Source: Kiritimatiellaceae bacterium
GTDB lineage: Bacteria; Verrucomicrobiota; Kiritimatiellia; Kiritimatiellales; Tichowtungiaceae
Assembly (NCBI GenBank): GCA_013141415.1
Contig: JABFQY010000003.1
Span: forward strand, 333,729 to 397,728
DNA length: 64,000 bases
Direction of reading: 5' to 3'
The position numbers and the translations under genes were made by a program. Positions 25,974-33,466 of this stretch are shown piece after piece (the stretch's first letter is position 1; each line of letters begins with the position of its first letter). The notes beneath the pieces were generated by a model, which was not told the DNA's origin, ran no database searches, and saw nothing but the letters and a program-made list of their open reading frames with translations.

Positions 25974-26153
25974 CTACTTCTCGCCGAGGGTCAGCTTCTT
26001 GCCGGACTTTATCCATTCGCCGAGTACGATCTTGCAGTATTTGCTTTTGGAAATGTGCATTGAGTCGGCGCGACGTTCCAGTTCTTCCGCCATTTTCTTG
26101 GGCATGTTGATTCCGATGGTCTGCGTGCCTTTTCCGATTGGGTTGGTAGCCAT
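25974..26153 (-). CDS. Small ribbon-helix-helix protein (59 aa), copy 2
   Basis: This 59-residue protein starts at ATG 26153 behind an excellent ribosome site, AAAGGAGGTCATCT. It has the same plan as its neighbour: NPIGKGTQTIGINMPKKMAE (strand and helix 1), then MHISKSKYCKIVLGEWIKSG (helix 2). The strong translation signal suggests abundant expression. Two palindromes upstream (26189-26203 and 26263-26280) are natural candidates for self-binding sites. The pair might form heterodimers; this is speculation. DNA-binding is inferred from the fold pattern only. Confidence 0.72.
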   Translation of the reverse strand: MATNPIGKGTQTIGINMPKKMAEELERRADSMHISKSKYCKIVLGEWIKSGKKLTLGEK

Positions 26154-26188
26154 AGATGACCTCCTTTTTTATAAAGGTATTTTAAGAT

Positions 26189-26203
26189 GTTGCGGCATGC
26201 AAC
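26189..26203. promoter_or_regulatory. Inverted repeat GTTGC-N5-GCAAC upstream of the RHH pair
   Basis: GTTGCGGCATGCAAC lies 36 bp upstream of ATG 26153, where a promoter for the pair is expected. A TTGCAT on the minus strand overlaps it and could be a -35 element, with a poor -10 (TACCTT) 17 bp on. Possible autoregulatory operator. Confidence 0.35.
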
Positions 26204-26262
26204 TATTTTCCGCTTTTGTGGTGAAAACGCCTACGAAAGATTTTTTCACTTTTTTTTCAAAA

Positions 26263-26280
26263 AGTTTGATATATCAAACT
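26263..26280. promoter_or_regulatory. 18-bp perfect palindrome between integrase and RHH pair
   Basis: AGTTTGATATATCAAACT is perfectly self-complementary. It lies 31 bp after the integrase stop and 110 bp upstream of the RHH start. On the minus strand it is followed by four T residues and then an A-run. It may be an operator for one of the element's regulators or, less likely, a weak terminator for the integrase gene. Confidence 0.45.
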
Positions 26281-26311
26281 GGGCTCTGCTCACCTTGTTT
26301 CACCACCCCAC

Positions 26312-27664
26312 TCAGGCGGCGAGGACGGCGGCGGCTTTTTGGGCTTTCGTCATGCGGGCAACCTTCTTTGCCAGCGCCTTGAGTTTTTTGACGACCTCTT
26401 CCGGTTTCAATGATTTCGCCTCTTTGTCGAGTTTCAATATTTCCTCGGGCAGGTCGAGGCTTTCTTCTTCCTCTCCGCCGGTGAGCAGTTTGGGCAGGGC
26501 CTTACCCAGCGAGGCCCGGAAGGCTTCGCGACCGGGGCGGAAGTAGTGTTTTAAAACTACCTCAACCGTTGAATGGCCGGTGACGCGGCGGACCAGTTCC
26601 ATCGGTACGCCCGCCGACAGCGCCATGGTGATCCACGTCGTCCGTAATGAGTGGAAGTCCTTCAAGCTGGATCGCTGACTGGCGTTCTCGTTAGCTATGT
26701 GGGTGTTTTTAATGCCCGCAGCAGTCAAGGCCTTCTGAAACCGCCACGTGAGACCGTGTATGTTTTCCCGGAGCATTTCTTCGGCTTCCGGAAAAACGTA
26801 CTCGCTGGTGCGGGGGAGTTTTTCCAGTTCCGCCCGTAGAACAGGAAACAGCGGTATTTCGGCCATTTCACCCGTTTTGGATGTTTTTACCATTACAAAC
26901 CCGACATCAAAATCCACCGATTCCCATTTGAGCCGACAACAGTCCCCCCGGCGCATGGCCGTGCACATGCCCGTCAGCACTACCGGTCGGATAATGGCAT
27001 CACAGTGATTCAGAATCTTTGTCAATTCTTCCTGAGTGAACGGCTGCCGATGTACGGTCTTTTTAACCTTCGCTAAACAGCCGGCAAAAGGATTCCTGAT
27101 CACCCCGGCCTCAGAACCAACACGCTCGAAAAACCCTTTGAGGACATACATTTTGTCGTTGTAGGTTCGCGCGGAATTCTTCTGAGCCTCCAAGGAAGAC
27201 AACCAGCCCTGTGCCATGATTCTGTTGACCTGGGACACAAACGTTACCGCCGGATAGTTTTCCTGCATAAAGGAAATAAAGTCGCGCATGACAACGAGCT
27301 GCGCTTCGTCTCGGGCAGAAGACCGCCCTCGCCGATCCGGAGGCAAAAATTTTGCATGGGCAATATCTGAAATTGATATCTGAGTGAGCGACTCTCCAGC
27401 TTTGAGCTCGTAAAGCTCCTGCAGGTGCTTCTCGGCCGCCTTGTGACTATGCGCCTCAGCGATCAGCTCTTTCAATTTGGCGGAAGCCAATGTTCTTGAA
27501 CACTCAAAGGCCATGTCACCCTTCTTGCGTATGTTTTTCGGCACATTCCCGTTTACCTCCACATTCAGATTTGTGAAGTATCGTTTGCCGTTAATCATGT
27601 ATCTGCCGTACCACCATTTTGAGCGGAGGTTGTGCTTTTTATCTCTTCTCAGTTCCAGTCCCAT
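26312..27664 (-). CDS. int: Tyrosine recombinase / integrase
   Basis: This site-specific recombinase of 450 residues starts at ATG 27664 behind AAGGAGACGAGTC; a longer GTG reading from 27748 has no ribosome site. The N-terminal SAM-like core-binding domain covers about 115-200. The catalytic domain shows TAMRRGD (Arg238), TSKT (Lys263), FHSLR (His338, Arg341), VTGH (His364) and the nucleophile Tyr374 in LKHYFRPG. A further 75 residues, rich in Lys, Glu and Ala, follow the nucleophile and are unusually long. The gene begins about 150 bp from the 3' end of tRNA-Arg, so this tRNA is very probably its attachment site. The closest relatives are phage/island integrases, not XerC/D. Confidence 0.93.
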   Translation of the reverse strand: MGLELRRDKKHNLRSKWWYGRYMINGKRYFTNLNVEVNGNVPKNIRKKGDMAFECSRTLASAKLKELIAEAHSHKAAEKHLQELYELKAGESLTQISISDIAHAKFLPPDRRGRSSARDEAQLVVMRDFISFMQENYPAVTFVSQVNRIMAQGWLSSLEAQKNSARTYNDKMYVLKGFFERVGSEAGVIRNPFAGCLAKVKKTVHRQPFTQEELTKILNHCDAIIRPVVLTGMCTAMRRGDCCRLKWESVDFDVGFVMVKTSKTGEMAEIPLFPVLRAELEKLPRTSEYVFPEAEEMLRENIHGLTWRFQKALTAAGIKNTHIANENASQRSSLKDFHSLRTTWITMALSAGVPMELVRRVTGHSTVEVVLKHYFRPGREAFRASLGKALPKLLTGGEEEESLDLPEEILKLDKEAKSLKPEEVVKKLKALAKKVARMTKAQKAAAVLAA

Positions 27665-27775
27665 GACTCGTCTCCTTGTTGTAAACGCAATGCGTTGCTT
27701 TGCTACAAGGCGGGAAATCAAATGGGCCAAAGCCACACTTTTGGCCACATTTCCCGCGAGTCAGAGAAATTCTAG

Positions 27776-27814
27776 AAAATAAAAAATCTCCATGGTACTG
27801 AATACCAAGGAGAT
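27776..27814 (-). terminator. Rho-independent terminator of tRNA-Arg
   Basis: On the minus strand the stem ATCTCCTTGGTA / TACCATGGAGAT (12 bp, one mismatch, loop TTCAG) is followed by TTTTTTATTTT. It begins four bases after the encoded CCA of the tRNA. If the attachment core lies within the tRNA, this terminator would be part of the element. Confidence 0.8.
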
Positions 27815-27817
27815 AGA

Positions 27818-27894
27818 TGGTACCCCGGACAGGATTCGAACCTGTGACCGTCGGATTAGAAATCCGATGCTCTATCCAGCTGAGCTACCGGGGT
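27818..27894 (-). tRNA. tRNA-Arg (anticodon TCT)
   Basis: The minus strand folds as a complete tRNA: acceptor ACCCCGG / CCGGGGT (27894-27888 with 27828-27822), D-arm GCTC AGCTGGATA GAGC, anticodon stem TCGGA/TCCGA with loop TTTCTAA, T-arm ACAGG TTCGAAT CCTGT. The anticodon is TCT, reading AGA/AGG (Arg). Discriminator A is at 27821 and CCA is encoded (27820-27818). Its 3' end faces the integrase gene and is the probable integration site. Confidence 0.95.
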
Positions 27895-28513
27895 AATTGC
27901 ACTTAAATTGTTTGTTTTAAACGATTTATAACTTTTTATCTTTAGACTTATAACCCTAAGTAGTTACCCGTTAAATTTTTTGTATTCCTACAACGTCAAA
28001 CAACCCTGACATACAACGCGTTGGAGAATGTCTCCACCGCTCGCAAACGTCAAAAATATACTATGCAATTATCAGGCGTAGCGACAAGCAAATCAAACGC
28101 TCGCTAAAGACTACTGATTAGGCCTTAGCAAGCGGCGAACTTCAGCCCGGTCTGGAAGTAGCGTCCGTGATTCACTTTCAACGAACCAGCGAGCTTTTCG
28201 GCTGAAACAGCCTCTTACATTTTAGAAATGTAAAATCCGCCGAGATTCGTGGCATCCTCCAGAACTTGGATTAAGAAGTCCTACTAATCCAAGATAATGC
28301 ACCTTATTGAATTAACGGCAACCCGGGGAATTTCTCTGGCTGCTCTGGCCGAACGCTATCAGCCGTTTATCTTTCCCGCTGAGCGCCTTGCCTCCGGGGG
28401 GAACGGCAATTCCGCGACCATCGCCACCCCGTTTGGCGCTTCCCTGTGGCGAAATGGAAACCATTCTCCATCCGATCCGGCGTCTGACTCTAGAAATTAT
28501 GCTTCCCGACAAA
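27895..28513. other. Intergenic region right of tRNA-Arg
   Basis: Six hundred bases without a supported gene. Two clean inverted repeats occur: TTACATTT-TAG-AAATGTAA (28215-28233) and CTTGGATTA-N11-TAATCCAAG (28265-28293). A rightward frame of 95 codons (28297-28584) opens with a segment faintly like a phosphomannomutase C-terminus and then becomes unlike any protein; it overlaps the esterase gene. On the minus strand around 28130-28215 a short frame (HGRYFQTGLKFAAC) may be a relic. The tRNA promoter must lie at about 27900-27960. Confidence 0.4.
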
Positions 28514-30118
28514 TTACTCGACACCCAATGTTTCTAAAACAGTCTGAGCGTAAACTCGCACTAAAAAGTCGTTCGGGTGATTGACGTGGTTGCCGGTCAT
28601 GTCCCAGTAGGTTTTGTGCTGGAGAAGATAGCCATGCATCGACCACATATCTGCAACCGCGACACCAGGACCTTCCAATTTCTTAAAGGCTGCAAGGTAT
28701 TCGGTCATCAGATCTAAACTGCGCCATTTGCTGTTCGGCTGAAAAGACATCAGCAAAATGAATTCCGCCGACGGGTTCTGTTTACGGACGGAGTCCATCA
28801 TAGCCTGCGTATTGGCGACAAACTGTTCTACGGCAAAGGGACTCCCTGCGTCATTCATGCCGAACCCCAGAATAACCAAATCGGGCTTTTGGAAAGAGAC
28901 CAACCCATCCACCGTATCTTTTCCCCAATCCGCACGCATGCCGCCCAGCGACGGATTCATTAAGTCAACAGTCGAACCATAAACGCGCCCCAGCTCATCT
29001 GCCACCAGATCAGCCCAGATCGGCATCCACGGGGCGCGGTTACCTTTCCCACTGGCGCTGGCTCCAATCGAAATACTGTCACCAAAAACAACCAGCTTGA
29101 GCGGTTGCTTGGCCTTTAGCTTCGCAAAAGTTTTGGAAAGGTTCTTTTCGGCTGACAGGGGAACCGGCCCGGCCCACGGCTCGGCATGTTCATAAGTGAC
29201 CGCCAGCTGTTTGTCGTTAAAATAGGCAGATTCGCTGAAAGTTAAATAGCCGCCATCCACCGTTTTCATAGCACCCGGCTTGGCTTGCGGGTCATTGTGA
29301 TACAAATCGCTGTAGTTAAAAAATGGAATGGCACTTCCGGGAACCAACCGAATGGTACGCCCCTCAACAGTGTAGTCTTTTCCTGCCTCATACGTCTTGT
29401 CCAGCGCGTAGTTTTTCACGCTGATAATTTTTGAAGGAATAAAGGCCAGATTCGCTTCCGCAGGTTTACCGTCATACGACGTGGGTGCGGCCGTTTCATT
29501 CACCATACGAAGACCTTTCCAAACCGGCTGTAGCAAATCGGCAAGTTGATAGGCCGGGGTCTGCGCTTTAGCTACGGTCAAAGACGGCGTTTCGGAAAAC
29601 TCAACTGCCTGAGAAAAACCGGGAGCACTGTACATTTCAATCAGAAAAGAGACCTTGCCGTCTTTGATGTGCTGCCTCACATAGCTGCTGACTGGAAATG
29701 GAATCGGGCCGTTCACATTCGGCTTAACGGTTACTTCGGCAATCCGTTCGATTTTTCGCGGCAGTGTATTCATGCAGACAGCATTGGCATCCCAATCATT
29801 ATCGACGCCATAAATCGCAAACGAAGGATTTGATCCGGGGCCTGAAGCTTTTCCCTTGTACCAAATGACACTGTTCAGCGATGTCTCCAGCGGCATTTCA
29901 GACAAATCATACCGGATCAGTATGGCGCTACACTCATCTGCAGTCGCCCCGCGCTGAACAACCAGCGGTTCGCCTGATGATAAGTTCTTACCGGCAGAAA
30001 CACCGCCGCGCACGACCGTACGCGCCGTTGGCTGAACGATATAACGCCAACCGTCATCACGAACCTGTCCCCATACAACACTTGCTACAAACCAAACGCT
30101 TAGTAGGATTTTCTTCAT
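28514..30118 (-). CDS. Secreted SGNH/GDSL esterase with N-terminal beta-sandwich domain
   Basis: This 534-residue exported protein (signal peptide MKKILLSVWFVASVVWG) has two parts. Residues 20-185 resemble a DNRLRE-type beta-sandwich (RYDLSEMPLETSLNSVIWY, SYVRQHIKDGKVSFLIEM), probably carbohydrate-binding. Residues 340-530 are an SGNH hydrolase: FGDSISIG (Ser348), LGFGMNDAG (the Asn block) and a C-terminal HVNHPNDF with the His. The likely reaction is removal of acetyl or other ester groups from polysaccharide. It is the last gene of the six-gene operon and overlaps the preceding sulfatase by 4 bp. Substrate is unknown. Confidence 0.82.
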   Translation of the reverse strand: MKKILLSVWFVASVVWGQVRDDGWRYIVQPTARTVVRGGVSAGKNLSSGEPLVVQRGATADECSAILIRYDLSEMPLETSLNSVIWYKGKASGPGSNPSFAIYGVDNDWDANAVCMNTLPRKIERIAEVTVKPNVNGPIPFPVSSYVRQHIKDGKVSFLIEMYSAPGFSQAVEFSETPSLTVAKAQTPAYQLADLLQPVWKGLRMVNETAAPTSYDGKPAEANLAFIPSKIISVKNYALDKTYEAGKDYTVEGRTIRLVPGSAIPFFNYSDLYHNDPQAKPGAMKTVDGGYLTFSESAYFNDKQLAVTYEHAEPWAGPVPLSAEKNLSKTFAKLKAKQPLKLVVFGDSISIGASASGKGNRAPWMPIWADLVADELGRVYGSTVDLMNPSLGGMRADWGKDTVDGLVSFQKPDLVILGFGMNDAGSPFAVEQFVANTQAMMDSVRKQNPSAEFILLMSFQPNSKWRSLDLMTEYLAAFKKLEGPGVAVADMWSMHGYLLQHKTYWDMTGNHVNHPNDFLVRVYAQTVLETLGVE

Positions 30119-31545
30119 TTCTGTCTCTCTATTAATGTTTCAAAATAGTCGCGATATAACCGCGTTTCCAGCTCCAGCTGAGCCGGACGAACCGGTTTGC
30201 GCGCACCGCATCCGGCCTGCCATTTAGCAAGTTCGGCCTTTAATTCTGCGGCAACTTCCGGGTATTCACCCGTTCTGTTGCGCTTCTCTGACAAATCGTC
30301 GGCCAGCGAAAAAAGAAAGTCACCGCTGGTCTGTGTGGTAATCATTTTCCAATTCCCCTTACGAACCACAGACTGCCCGCCGAATGCCCAGAAAAGGTAT
30401 TCGCGAGGCAACTCGTTTGTCCGGCCAGTCAGCAATGGCATCAGATTAACTCCGTCGAGGCTTTGCGTATCCGAACCGGCCAACGTCAGCGCTGTTGCAG
30501 CGATATCGAGCGTAATGACCGGTGTGCCGATAACCTGCCCGGCAGGAATAACTTTTGGCCAGCAGGCAATGAATGGAACATGAACGCCGCCTTCGGCGAG
30601 CATAACTTTCTCGCCCGTCATGGGCGTATTGAGAGATCCGTTCCATTCCGACAGGTTCAGCTGGCTGACCGGAAGATTCCGATCGCGGCATTTCAGCGGC
30701 GCACCGTTGTCACTAACGAAAAAGATCAGCGTATTTTCGTCCAGCTCAAGCGCCTTCAAACGATCCGTTATCCGTCCGACTCCGTCATCGATCGCGGAGA
30801 TCATCGCCAGTGCATAACGACGAGCTTCAGGTTTGGCATCTGGAAAACGATCCAAATATTTCTGCGGCGCCTCCAGCGGGGTGTGCGGAGCGAGATAGGC
30901 CAGATAGAGAAAAAACGGTTCCGCTTTATTGCGGTCAATAAACTGAAGTGCCGCTTCGGTGTGGTTGTCCGTACGATACCCTTCGACCTCAATCCATTTA
31001 GCTTCCGGGAAAAACTCCCCCGTCAACGAATGGGTGGCCAGTATCCGTTTCGGAGCATTAACGAAATCTCCGTGCTTCATAAAAAATTCATCAAATCCCC
31101 AAGACTTGGGATTATCGCCATTATCGCCGTTAATCGGGAGATGAAGTTTACCAACCATGCCGGTTCGGTACCCAGACGCACGAAGGCGTTGCGGCAAAGA
31201 GGGCCCTTTGTAATTAAACGGCAGGTCGGCATTATCATAGACTCCGAACCGCTCTTGGTATTGCCCGGACAACAGGCCGGCCCGTGACGGCCCGCAAACC
31301 GGTGCTGTAGAATAGCCGTGCGTAAAGCGCACCCCTTCCCGCGCCAGCCGGTCAATATTCGGAGTTTGAATATCTTTAAGAATTCCTTGTGCCCCTAGAT
31401 CAGCAAAACCCTGATCATCCGTAAGGATCACGACGACATTCGGCTGGCGAACCGCCACCGCGTCGCCGGCCTGTACCTGTCCAACCCCGAGCAGGGTCGA
31501 AAAAATCGGGCCCATCACTTTCAATGGATGTGCGCTGCATCTCAT
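30115..31545 (-). CDS. Formylglycine sulfatase (Cys type)
   Basis: This 476-residue S1-family sulfatase is expected to remove sulfate esters from a glycan. The N-terminal 26 residues are a signal peptide (cleavage near VQA). Metal-binding Asp43-Asp44 are in VILTDDQGF. The maturation motif is C84-G-P-S-R. GKLHLP, a variant of the usual GKWH, and VSDNGAP follow. The start has GAGG eight bases upstream. It follows the larger Ser-type sulfatase by 10 bp and overlaps the SGNH esterase gene by 4 bp, so the three are co-translated. The second residue of the maturation motif is Gly rather than the common Ser/Thr, which the family tolerates. Substrate linkage cannot be told from sequence by eye. Confidence 0.9.
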   Translation of the reverse strand: MRCSAHPLKVMGPIFSTLLGVGQVQAGDAVAVRQPNVVVILTDDQGFADLGAQGILKDIQTPNIDRLAREGVRFTHGYSTAPVCGPSRAGLLSGQYQERFGVYDNADLPFNYKGPSLPQRLRASGYRTGMVGKLHLPINGDNGDNPKSWGFDEFFMKHGDFVNAPKRILATHSLTGEFFPEAKWIEVEGYRTDNHTEAALQFIDRNKAEPFFLYLAYLAPHTPLEAPQKYLDRFPDAKPEARRYALAMISAIDDGVGRITDRLKALELDENTLIFFVSDNGAPLKCRDRNLPVSQLNLSEWNGSLNTPMTGEKVMLAEGGVHVPFIACWPKVIPAGQVIGTPVITLDIAATALTLAGSDTQSLDGVNLMPLLTGRTNELPREYLFWAFGGQSVVRKGNWKMITTQTSGDFLFSLADDLSEKRNRTGEYPEVAAELKAELAKWQAGCGARKPVRPAQLELETRLYRDYFETLIERQK

Positions 31546-31555
31546 TTCAAAGTCC

Positions 31556-33466
31556 TCACTTAACGGGGTTAAACGTCATCAGCTCAATTTTTCGGACTTC
31601 AATATAATCAGGCTGTGTTGCCGGATCATAATGGCCAGTTTCGCGCAGGTGAGTCGGCCCGGCCAGCCGGAGTTCCGCCAGCGGTAAATCGCTTTGGAAA
31701 ACAGCGGTATAGGTATGCCATTCGCCATCGCGTTGCGGGAAAAATTCGACAATTCCAGGCTTTCCGTCCGACCCTTTCCACGAAAAACGGATACGTCCGC
31801 TGGTAGCCACGCGAAGATCCATCTGCACAACATAACTTCCGCTGGATAACCCGGCCACATCCGTGGTAACGATTTCAGGATAAACTCCGTCGGCATGCAT
31901 TTGCAGCGCACCGTTCTTCACTTCGGTTTTTATCATCCGGCCGACTCGCCACATTCCGATTCCAGAATCAAAAGTCCACGAACGAACTTCCTTCGTGTTG
32001 GCTGGCATTTCACTTTTTTCAATCTGTCGGGGAATGACATAATCCGGATTATAAGCGGGATTGGGTTGTGGCTGTGCAATTCCGGTTCCAGTCAGCCAGC
32101 CATCAATCAACGCTTCAAACGTCTTTGCACGCTCAGGCTCCTGCTCCGCCAGATTTTTCAACTCCGACGGATCGGCATCCAAATTGTAGAGTTCAAGGGG
32201 GCGACCAAAAAATTTGATCATCTTCCACGAACCTTTACGAACAGCCGCGCCGGGCAGAATCAGACTTCCATTTTCCATGGCACTGCTTTTCATCTCATAC
32301 CAGAAAAGAGCCCGCTCCCGCAGCGCCGTCTGATCCCCAGATGTTAAGAGCGGAACCAGGCTAAGCCCGTCGACCAGCTGATTCGTTGGCAGCGCCGCCC
32401 CAGCGATATCAAGAATCGTCGGATAGAAATCAATCAGACTGACCGGTTGATCTGATGACGATCCCGTTCGGGTATGTCCTGGCCAAAACACCACCATCGG
32501 CTCACGAACCCCGCCTTCATTCATATATTCTTTTTCTCCGCGCAGCGGAGCAACCGAAGTAATCGGCACAGACCCCAGCGTGGCCTGAGCACCGTTATCC
32601 GACGTCAGCAGAATCACCGTGTTATCACTCAGGCCCAGCGATTCCAATTCCTGACGAATACGTCCGACGCCCTGATCCACCACGTCAATCATCGCGGCAT
32701 ATGTTGGATTGAGAGAATAGTCGCCCATCTGTTGCCGTTTTTTCCGATACTTGGAAGCGACAGCCTCTGGTGCCATGATCGGTGTATGCGGGGCATAATG
32801 CCAGAGCTGGACGTAAAACGGACGGTCTTTGTTCTGCCGGATAAACTTTATCGTTTCATCAGTCAGACGGTCGGTCAGGTATTCACCCGGCGGCGCAGTC
32901 ACGTTGCCGGGCAATCCTTCATAAGGCGCGAAAAAGTTTTTGACGGCACCGACATGGGTGCTGCCGCCAAAATTTACATCAAACCCCTCGCTCTCAGGGG
33001 TAATCTCACCGACTTCGAAATGCCACTTGCCAATATGCCCCGTCGCATACCCCTTTGATTTCAGAGCCTCCGCTATACTGGTAAACTCCGGACGACGTTG
33101 CGTCCACGCCGGAGCTCCATAAGGAGAAAAAGGCGATACGATGCGGGGTGCGTCAGGGCTTTTCATTTCGGAGCGCTGCATCCAGGCCGTGCGGGCCGGC
33201 CACTGACCCGTCATCAGACTCTGCCGACTGGGAGCGGAAAACGGATGGGCGGAATACGCCGTGGAAAAGCGCATCCCCTGAGCCGCAAGACAATCCATAT
33301 TGGGGGTTTCAATAAACGAATTCCCGGCAAACCCCAAATCCCGCCAGCCTGCATCATCCAGCAGAATGACGAGAAAATTAAACGGCTTCTCCGCCGCATC
33401 CGCAACAGAAACGGCCGCGCCCAAACACGTTCCGGCAGCGACACAGCCACTCATCCAGCGCTTCAT
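31556..33466 (-). CDS. Formylglycine sulfatase, Ser type, with C-terminal beta-sandwich
   Basis: This 636-residue exported sulfatase has signal peptide MKRWMSGCVAAGTCLGAAVSVADA. LLDDAGWRDLG provides the metal Asp pair. The maturation motif is S77-A-P-S-R (codon TCC), not Cys, so it needs a radical-SAM anaerobic sulfatase-maturing enzyme. GKWHFEVG and LTSDNGAQ follow. After residue 490 a separate domain (RSWTFDSGIGMWRVGRM...DGEWHTYTAVFQ) looks like a jelly-roll carbohydrate-binding module. It overlaps the MFS transporter gene by 4 bp (ATGA). Of the five sulfatases here it is the only Ser-type one. Confidence 0.88.
   Translation of the reverse strand: MKRWMSGCVAAGTCLGAAVSVADAAEKPFNFLVILLDDAGWRDLGFAGNSFIETPNMDCLAAQGMRFSTAYSAHPFSAPSRQSLMTGQWPARTAWMQRSEMKSPDAPRIVSPFSPYGAPAWTQRRPEFTSIAEALKSKGYATGHIGKWHFEVGEITPESEGFDVNFGGSTHVGAVKNFFAPYEGLPGNVTAPPGEYLTDRLTDETIKFIRQNKDRPFYVQLWHYAPHTPIMAPEAVASKYRKKRQQMGDYSLNPTYAAMIDVVDQGVGRIRQELESLGLSDNTVILLTSDNGAQATLGSVPITSVAPLRGEKEYMNEGGVREPMVVFWPGHTRTGSSSDQPVSLIDFYPTILDIAGAALPTNQLVDGLSLVPLLTSGDQTALRERALFWYEMKSSAMENGSLILPGAAVRKGSWKMIKFFGRPLELYNLDADPSELKNLAEQEPERAKTFEALIDGWLTGTGIAQPQPNPAYNPDYVIPRQIEKSEMPANTKEVRSWTFDSGIGMWRVGRMIKTEVKNGALQMHADGVYPEIVTTDVAGLSSGSYVVQMDLRVATSGRIRFSWKGSDGKPGIVEFFPQRDGEWHTYTAVFQSDLPLAELRLAGPTHLRETGHYDPATQPDYIEVRKIELMTFNPVK

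Larger units (their letters stand above)
1..27817. mobile_element. Integrative element carrying phosphorothioation defence (right part; left end outside window)
   Basis: A tyrosine recombinase gene (26312-27664) starts about 150 bp from the 3' end of tRNA-Arg (27821-27894), the usual layout for an element integrated at a tRNA 3' end. Leftward lie an excisionase-like HTH, a phage-type replication cassette, two small ribbon-helix-helix proteins and a complete anti-phage defence locus. Everything right of the tRNA is ordinary chromosomal carbohydrate metabolism. I looked for a second copy of the tRNA 3' end (a left att site) between 1 and 27.8 kb and found none, so the element probably continues left of position 1. 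No capsid, tail, terminase or conjugation gene is visible. It could be a satellite, an integrative plasmid or a prophage whose structural genes lie outside. That it is a single element is inferred. Confidence 0.7.

Noticed and set aside
1-26000. Left attachment site as a second copy of the tRNA-Arg 3' end
   Set aside because: I looked for GGATTCGAACCTGT or its complement and found only the tRNA itself. The left end is taken to lie outside the window.
28297-28584. A 95-codon rightward frame with faint phosphomannomutase-like start
   Set aside because: The similarity covers only about 30 residues, the rest has odd composition, and it overlaps the esterase gene. At best a relic.
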